The position numbers and the translations under genes were made by a program. Shown one piece after another: positions 60,401-64,000 of a stretch of 64,000 bases of DNA. Source of the DNA: Canna indica (taxonomy: Eukaryota > Streptophyta > Magnoliopsida > Zingiberales > Cannaceae). The notes under the pieces were generated by a model that saw only the letters and a program-made list of their open reading frames with translations, ran no database searches and was not told the DNA's origin. The stretch spans positions 87,817,501 to 87,881,500 of the forward strand of contig CP136890.1 of assembly GCA_034359265.1 (NCBI GenBank). Reading direction: 5' to 3'. Each line of letters starts with the position of its first letter. Position 1 is the first letter of the stretch.

Positions 60401-62947
60401 CCACGCCGACCTGCATGATGACGAGCGCAACATTCCAACACGTCCACCCGCCACAACCAAGGCGGTGCAACGTGAAGCAGAAGAAATCCTGGCGGACCGC
60501 AAAGTGAAACTCCCTAACGGCAACAAAGAGCGGGAGTACCTTGTCAAGTGGAAGGGACTCCCTACCTCCGAAGCTAGCTGGGAGAAGGAGAGCACCTTGC
60601 GACATGAAGAAGGCGTCATCACCATGTTCAAGAAGGGGTCGACGAGGGCGTCGACTTCGTAAGTGGGGGAGAATGTTAGGGACCTTCGGGTTTGTCAAGT
60701 CCTGTACGTGTCATGACGGTCCCTAACGTGCATTGTAAATACTTGTAAATATTGCATCTTTCGCATTTATGTAAAACGTTCGCGCACCACCCACCGCTCT
60801 TGCCCACGGCTAGGAAACGACCCTCGTTTGCTAGCCGTGGCATGGGCCGGTGGGGTGTGCGGATCATGTAATTATGCATTGTAATTTCGCTCGCGCACCA
60901 TCCACCGTTCTCGCGCACGGCTAGGTAACGCCCCTCGTTTCCTAGCCGTTACATGGCCGGTGGGGGTGTTGGGCCACAAAATATTTTGTCATGCTCCTCG
61001 TGCTTTTGGGAACCTTGGGGGTGGCACTTGGGGGTTAGGGGCCACAAGTATAGTACCCAGGTATAGCCTGGGCACACTCTAGTTCTTTCGTCAAGCATTC
61101 GCACTAGCATTCGCACAAGCATTTGCAAGCATTTTCCTTGCAAACGGCCATTTGGGCCAAACGTTTTTGCGTCCAAGCACACAGAGGTTCGAACACGGGC
61201 GATCCGTTAGCCCGCGACTTTCGAAGATTGGCAAGGTGATCCTTGCCCAAGGCTTATCCCTTGCGGGAGCAAGGGAGCCGCACGGACATTTGTCGCCCAA
61301 GCAAGTTAGTCCGTGACAGAACGGTCAGTCGACCGAACCGGCGACGAAAACTGCACTGGCTGGAGTTTCAGCGTGGCTTCAGTTGGCAATTTGGGTTTCG
61401 GGTTTCGGGTTTGATTCTTTCATCATCAATGTATATTTTGAGGATTATACACGAAATCTATACTCAAACAACTTAAACTCTAACTTCTCTTTGACTTCCG
61501 AGCGTCAATCAACGTCCACTTGGATTTCTCCGATTTTGCCGATTTTCCGAACGCGGACGTCATGCGCTACTCGACTTGGAACCTGAAAGTATTTCTCATT
61601 CAAGCATTAGTTCCGAGTTTGTTATCATCAAAACCGAGATTAAGATCAAGATTGAAAATCTTAGGCCAATACAATCATCACAAAGCTTGTCCCGATGATT
61701 CCCATCAACAATTACTAGTGACGTGCAGCTGCATTTCTTATCATGCAGGCCCTTTGCTTTATTCCAATCCAATCAATTGATCCCTCATTTTCATCTCCAA
61801 CTTTCTTTGCATTCCCAACATCCTCTCCTTGTTATCTGGTTCTTATCGTACTCTTCATCCATGTAGCTTCCAATTTTCAATTCATTGAAACCACTGTCAT
61901 GTCATCTTATTCATCGTACTTCGCCTCTCTCCATGCCTCCTCCATTTTCCTCTACAATTTCATCGGCAAATAGGCTCATCAGAAAGACCTCAAAAGGATT
62001 GGATCTTCAATGGCAGTAGAGAAAAGGTTGTAGGTCCTTTTTTGCTTAATTTTGCGAGAGGTGAAGAAATGACCATGGTGAAGGTGTAGCCCTTGGGGCC
62101 AGATAGAGGAACAAATCGTAGAGAGGTATTTAGAAATTGCATTTGCAACTTTAGGGCTTCAAGAGATGGGAAGCCACATGGCTGCTGACATAAGACTCCA
62201 TGTAAGTGGTTTAATGGTGATTTTAACTACCATTTTATGATGGAAAGTTTTATTGCAAAAACTACAACCCTAATGGATTTTTGGAAGAAAAAAATGCTGA
62301 CACATTTACCAAATTCCCATACCATAGGATATATTAAATAATTAACCCAAAAGGAAATTTTTAAAAAATGGTAAACAAGTGTTGTATACAATGTAAGATC
62401 TTGTTGCACTGCAACATTAGCTCAACAACACCGAAACTACGTCAATAGTAACAAAAGAACATACCTTGTTTCCTTTAGTCTGTGGATTTTGAGATGCCAT
62501 TTTTTCCTTAAATTTCCTAACATTGTCTGGAAAGGATGAAAGAAACATAAGCATGAGCTATGATGATAATTACAAAGATTGACAGTTGAAAAAACAAATT
62601 CTTCGGGATCATGAAGTAATTATCAAGAAGCACTGGAAAGCATAAGCATTTACTGAATATGGAATCATGTAAATCTGGCAATAACATACTAAGATGGATA
62701 TCTCGTACTCATGCCAAATAATGCAAATTCAATAACAATAAAAATGCGAAAAACACTAAGACAGATATGTCAGGGTAAGGAGCTATAGGCAGTCTCCAGT
62801 AAGCAAATTAAAATGTAAAGATACTCACTGTCCAATTTATTGTAAGCTTCTTCAGAAATTGTGTATTTCTCAACCAATGAAGTATCTTCCAACCAACCAC
62901 CAGAGGTTACTGAAGAAGGATCAAGATCAATAATATGCAACCGGTAC
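48402..62947 (-). CDS. TFCB: Tubulin-folding cofactor B, 5' part not found
   Basis: This cytosolic CAP-Gly chaperone binds alpha-tubulin and works with cofactors C, D and E. Minus-strand exons in reading order: 62947-62829, 62526-62465, 53052-53011, 50053-49920, 48971-48902 and 48449-48402. All join in phase at GT-AG sites. They give YRLHIIDLDPSSVTSGGW (end of the ubiquitin-like domain), VRKFKEKMASQNPQ (linker), YMEDLCANIK, the CAP-Gly domain (VGDRCEVEPGEKRG, GFWVGIQYDEPLGKHDG), YFDCPPQHGAMLRPDKVK and the C-terminus GDYPERDPFEEEEI with its stop. The acidic C-terminal tail ending in I is the family's tubulin-like end. Exons for the first 80 or so residues should lie right of 62947 and were not identified. 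The 9.4-kb intron (53053-62464) holds nested transposons. Confidence 0.9.
49028..49087. repeat. Perfect 30-bp tandem duplication in a TFCB intron
   Basis: The unit gtgaccaggtttctaaataa plus ggcaaatcat occurs twice in a row without mismatch. Confidence 0.95.
49350..49728. repeat. Diverged direct duplication of about 0.18 kb in a TFCB intron
   Basis: Blocks such as gaattctgaa(a/c)taataacc, tatctaattcaaag, atggacattttctcttt, acaaccagcatc and aaggtaacttatttaaagat occur in the same order at 49350-49510 and 49535-49728. Confidence 0.8.
50625..51714. mobile_element. Non-autonomous hAT element, hAT-2 (1090 bp), in a TFCB intron
   Basis: The ends are CAGTGTTAT and the inverse GACAACACTG, with an exact 8-bp duplication CATATAGT at 50617-50624 and 51715-51722. 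Both end regions are rich in ATGGCGGA / TCCGCCAT copies in both orientations (50640-50725 and 51592-51705). There is no transposase. The middle, about 50800-51400, is an almost continuous purine/A-rich tract on the plus strand (gaaagaaacaaaaacagaag-like). Confidence 0.92.
51811..52119 (-). mobile_element. TRIM-2, miniature LTR element (309 bp), in a TFCB intron
   Basis: Two 84-bp terminal repeats (51811-51894, 52036-52119) are flanked by an exact 5-bp duplication AACTA (51806-51810, 52120-52124). On the minus strand the LTR reads TGTTAAGAATATAAATGAAT. It is followed by TGGTATGAGAGC, one mismatch from the tRNA-Met primer-binding site. The other LTR is preceded by the purine tract agtaagggggag. 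The 141-bp internal part has no coding capacity. Confidence 0.93.
52125..53010. other. TFCB intron sequence without further elements
   Basis: AT-rich; nothing else recognised. The exon at 53011-53052 follows. Confidence 0.5.
53523..54370. repeat. Palindrome-rich tandem MITE-like cluster
   Basis: catggtttaaaataccggtacc starts at 53523 and again at 53703; its inverse ggtattttaaaccatg occurs at 54122-54137. Between them are dense accggtaccggt / ggtaccgtacc palindromes. A second unit (cataattgtttggg..., ccgggtatctcgtatacc) is repeated with a period of about 277 bp (53872 and 54149). This looks like tandemly duplicated or nested copies of one inverted-repeat element. I could not define a target duplication. 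Confidence 0.65.
55141..55785 (+). repeat. 5' LTR of the chromovirus (645 bp)
   Basis: Contains a perfect 10-bp inverted repeat at its start (gttagggacc at 55142, ggtccctaac at 55185). It also has two diverged tandem units of about 110 bp (from 55249 and 55359), each with a stem cacggctagg...cctagccgt. Confidence 0.95.
55788..55799 (+). promoter_or_regulatory. Primer-binding site, tRNA-Met type
   Basis: TGGTATCAGAGC begins two bases after the 5' LTR and is an exact match to the complement of the initiator tRNA-Met 3' end. Confidence 0.92.
55929..60662 (+). CDS. Ty3/gypsy Gag-Pol polyprotein with chromodomain (1577 aa)
   Basis: One open frame encodes all retrotransposition proteins. Gag covers about 1-400 with an N-terminal coiled coil (35-120). 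Its zinc knuckle near 362 is C-x2-C-x3-H-x4-C (CFLCRGPHVVREC), one residue shorter than the standard spacing. The protease has DSGATHNF near 471. The reverse transcriptase has VYLDDIVVYS near 808 and RNase H has HTDASDYAIGG near 956. Integrase has the HHCC finger near 1150-1190 (HDTLWAGHPGVH, CLICQ) and the DDE core with D near 1220, SDRDPRF near 1280 and [12 protein letters not shown] near 1315. The chromodomain is at about 1518-1570 (EYLVKWKGLPTSEASWE) and probably directs insertion to marked chromatin. No stop or frameshift is present. Gag and Pol share a frame, so their ratio must be set by processing. The clade is possibly Galadriel-like. Confidence 0.96.
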   Translation: MARKGVGETSGVAQAVTTVPEEPLGEDPTQTQAQQARTGTRTVQRLGDLETMVAAHDVAINVLENGMGPQVGKLVDTQEVMEARLDGLQDDTQEAIKQLQGEIEELRATISFLVRQIHSGGGNSRQHEMPQHHIKAPEPKPYNGARDAKAVENFLFDLEQYFKVTRTTDNDMKVSVATMYLSEDAKLWWRTKYDEIQKGHAKIDTWDDLKRELKAQFFPENVEFIARRKLRQLHHHNSIREYVKEFSTIMLDIPDMAETDQLFTFLEGLRPWARQELARRNVKSLSEAKIAAERLSDYGSEENPTKAAPYKPRFQKPDFYKGKGAAGDTRWRDQSQREHPQKGPPQRDYPPRGNQQRPGPICFLCRGPHVVRECPQRQALNTIIAESVAENIANITAKKEKGKAPAIADAEAYSSEGEDTGGPNMGAMRLLNALKTQVGEQGPKKGATKATHELMFIDIELNGKNTRAMVDSGATHNFIAKGEAKRLGLKLEKSSSHVKAVNSEAREINGVARDVPLKIGGWKGQANLMAMPLDDYQVILGMEFLKSAKVVPMPFLDTLCLMGENNPSIVPTVRSTPGSGNQLLSALQVKKGVRRGELTMVAAMKLEGSLNGAEREPAAVSRVLHEFEDVMPPELPKALPPKRGVDHRIELEPGTKAPYRPPYRMTPPELAELRKQLKELLDGGLIRSSKAPFGAPVLFQKKKDGSLRLCVDYRALNKVTVKNKYPIPLIMDLFDQLGQARFFSKLDLRSGYWQVRIAEGDEGKTTCVTRYGAYEFLVMPFGLTNAPATFSTMMNQLFHEHLDKFVVVYLDDIVVYSRTLEEHLQHLKIIFKILRENTLFVKREKCYFAQKEIDFLGHRVGGGKIRMDNVKVRAVVEWQPPTKVTELRSFLGFVNYYRRFIAGYSRRAAPLTDLLKKEKAWHWSQPCIEAFEDLKRAVIEEPVLKLPNYGQPFEVHTDASDYAIGGVLMQEGHPVAFESRKLNDTERRYPAHEKEMTAIVHCLRVWRHYLLASRFVVKTDNIALSYFQTQKKFSPKQARWQDFLAEFDMTLEYKPGRSNVVADALSRKIERVAAVRGETGGSISQVQSDFQGKISMGLLKDTQAEALLKLIKDGKTRKFWVRDGLVFTKGNRLYVPRADGLRRELLKECHDTLWAGHPGVHRTIALLERAFYWPKMVDDVEEYVKTCLICQQDKIERQKPAGLLEPLPVPERPWESISLDFIASLPKVGEFGSILVVVDRFSKYATFMTAPSHCTASEAAKLVMQNVVKLWGVPRNVISDRDPRFLGRFWTEVFKLLGSQLYFSTSLHPQTDGQTERMNALLEQYLRHFVAANQRDWTKLLDVAQFSYNLQRSSATNKSPFEILLGRQPDTPHSLVLGYTGSSPAAYQMAKEWQQNQEITRAYLESAARKMKKWADEGRRHREFKVGDQVLIRLHPASLAIFRCKIHKGLVRKYDGPYPIIKRVGPVAYRLQLPAWCKIHPVFHVSNLKPYHADLHDDERNIPTRPPATTKAVQREAEEILADRKVKLPNGNKEREYLVKWKGLPTSEASWEKESTLRHEEGVITMFKKGSTRASTS
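60661..60673 (+). promoter_or_regulatory. Polypurine tract of the chromovirus
   Basis: aagtgggggagaa lies directly before the TG of the 3' LTR and starts at the end of the gag-pol gene. Confidence 0.9.
60674..61318 (+). repeat. 3' LTR of the chromovirus (645 bp)
   Basis: Same length and, by eye, same sequence as the 5' LTR; ends CCGTGACA directly before the GAAC flank. Confidence 0.95.
61674..62464. other. Remaining part of the long TFCB intron
   Basis: No further element recognised. A pyrimidine-rich open stretch at 61743-61970 has no recognisable product. Confidence 0.5.
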
Positions 62948-64000
62948 CTTCAAATGATCAGCATGATCCAATTTATCAAAAGTGAATGACAAGAAAGTAG
63001 TTTCTCCTGAAGAACAATTAATTAAATATTCAGATACAATCACTTGGAATATAGCATCAGCTTAAAGTCAACATAAAGATCATTAGAAGAGGTAATGCTA
63101 GCTAAGAACTCGTAAAGAGATGTTTCCAAAGTCTAAGAAATCTTTCAGTGGTTCACAAGTTTTTCAAGTAACAAAAACCAAATAATATTATATCACTTGG
63201 AAGAATGCAGACAAGGAGAACAAAAAAACAAACAACTCAAGCTTACTTTCTTAACAATCATAATGAAGAACAATATTAGAATAAGTTTAACCTTTTTTCC
63301 TTTCAATTCATACCAGCAACTATTGATCATTTATAGAAGACAACGAGAATGCTGAAGGCTGTTACCTCACCAATAATCTGTCCAATTTAAGCCTATTTTC
63401 TCCATAGCTCTGTCCAATAATCTATATTCTCCATATGGGTGTAATCTAGAACAACAAATAACTTTGCGAATAATGCATTTTAATATCATGCATACAATTG
63501 TTTTTTGCCTATTTCCAAGGTAAAATAATGCACTTCAATATCTTATTAGCAATACAGAGAGCATGTTAATTTGCCCAAGGTTTATCTAGGTGAATATAAG
63601 CATAGAGAATTCTCATGTGCTAGCAAGTAGGGACTAGACACGAGGCCTGTCTTGGACGACCATAATGTTGCAGTTGGAATCACCGGCTTAAGCTAGTCAA
63701 TAAAGAAGAAAATTAGCTTTATTAATGAGAAACAATAGTATACCCTAATCAACCAAGAACCACAACACCACAACCTAAGACCTATATAATGCTCTCATCA
63801 AACCTAAGGCCTGTCTTGGACGACCATAATGTTGCTCACAATAATGAAGGAATCCCTAGAATAGAAACTCAACCAAGAAGAGAAAAGCTCCCCTAGAACA
63901 AATCTCCTCCAAGAAGAAGAAACCCCTCGCATCCTTAGGTCATTTAAGACCTAGACCAAGTAATTTGGAGCAAATCAGCCTGAATTGGATCAATTTAGCC
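62948..64000. other. Right end of window, upstream part of TFCB
   Basis: AT-rich; it should hold TFCB intron sequence and perhaps its missing 5' exons, none of which I could identify. A direct repeat of about 29 bp (aggcctgtcttggacgacca plus taatgttgc) occurs at about 63641-63670 and 63808-63837. The surrounding 63640-64000 resembles untranslated or LTR-like sequence. Confidence 0.45.

Larger units (their letters stand above)
55141..61318 (+). mobile_element. Complete Ty3/gypsy chromovirus, apparently young
   Basis: Two 645-bp LTRs (TGTTAGGGACC...CCGTGACA) flank an internal region with primer-binding site, one uninterrupted gag-pol gene and polypurine tract. A 4-bp direct repeat GAAC flanks it (55137-55140, 61319-61322); five bases are usual for this superfamily. 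By eye I saw no difference between the LTRs, which implies a very recent insertion. The C-terminal chromodomain places it among chromoviruses. It lies inside a solo-LTR-like sequence within an intron of TFCB, antisense to that gene. Confidence 0.95.
54371..61673 (-). mobile_element. Solo-LTR-like sequence (minus strand) interrupted by a Ty3/gypsy element
   Basis: Outside the insertion, 54371-55140 and 61319-61673 form one LTR-like sequence related to the family at 26-39 kb. It shares the cactacctaagcactccgct and atagtggtttggcaacc segments on the left, and gtttgttatcatcaaaaccg and gaaaatcttaggcca on the right. The left end TGTAAAG and right end GGCCAATACA are plausible LTR borders, but the outer 5-bp flanks do not match. 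No internal region is seen, so a solo LTR is the simplest reading. Confidence 0.65.

Noticed and set aside
63368..63446. Possible upstream TFCB exon reading LHPYGEYRLL on the minus strand
   Set aside because: It looks slightly like the segment before YRLHIID, but no splice donor in the right phase exists there.
1..64000. CRISPR arrays, tRNA or rRNA genes, bacterial operons
   Set aside because: No such signals were seen; all tandem repeats found are transposon or intron repeats, and the gene structure is plant nuclear.

Overview
The window looks like nuclear DNA of a flowering plant. The reasons are GT-AG spliced genes with plant-type products (a FAB1-family phosphoinositide kinase, tubulin-folding cofactor B and a universal-stress-protein-like gene), plant transposon families (CACTA/EnSpm, hAT, TRIM, chromovirus-type Ty3/gypsy, L1-type LINE) and a badnavirus-like endogenous pararetrovirus. 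I cannot name the species. Three host genes sit among nested mobile elements, which make up well over half of the sequence.

Layout. 1-7190: a complete CACTA transposon (7-7187) with an open TNP2-type transposase gene and a second, spliced transposase gene. It is inserted into the reverse transcriptase of a decayed Ty3/gypsy element that continues to about 9.74 kb. 11.0-20.0 kb: a full-length, FYVE-less FAB1-type phosphatidylinositol-3-phosphate 5-kinase gene on the + strand; its exons join in phase into 1628 residues. 20.64-23.66 kb: a badnavirus-like fragment (capsid, protease, start of reverse transcriptase) with one in-frame stop. 25.0-26.4 kb: a non-autonomous hAT element with a perfect 8-bp target duplication. 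26.4-39.3 kb: related pol-less LTR elements in both orientations. They include one two-LTR element (28.83-36.56 kb) that encodes only Gag and carries long non-coding direct repeats where pol would be; a small TRIM lies beside it and a LINE is inserted in a neighbouring LTR. 39.6-43.3 kb: a LINE relic and a second, internally deleted and inverted CACTA of the same family as the first.

45.35-46.33 kb is a three-exon USP-like gene. From 48.4 to 62.95 kb the minus strand carries exons of tubulin-folding cofactor B (the 5' end was not found in the window). Its introns hold a hAT element (8-bp duplication), a TRIM (5-bp duplication), a palindrome-rich tandem repeat cluster and a solo-LTR-like sequence. 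Into that last sequence a complete Ty3/gypsy chromovirus (55141-61318) has inserted. The chromovirus has a 1577-codon uninterrupted gag-pol with chromodomain and two 645-bp LTRs in which I saw no difference by eye, so it looks young. It is antisense to the cofactor B gene and accounts for most of one 9.4-kb intron.

The strongest unusual signals are: the CACTA insertion whose removal restores a reading frame across the old gypsy reverse transcriptase; a long hairpin upstream of the CACTA transposase that is also present in the diverged second copy; the Gag-only LTR element with about 0.5-kb internal repeats and palindrome-rich LTRs; and the nested intron of the cofactor B gene. I found no CRISPR array, tRNA or rRNA gene.
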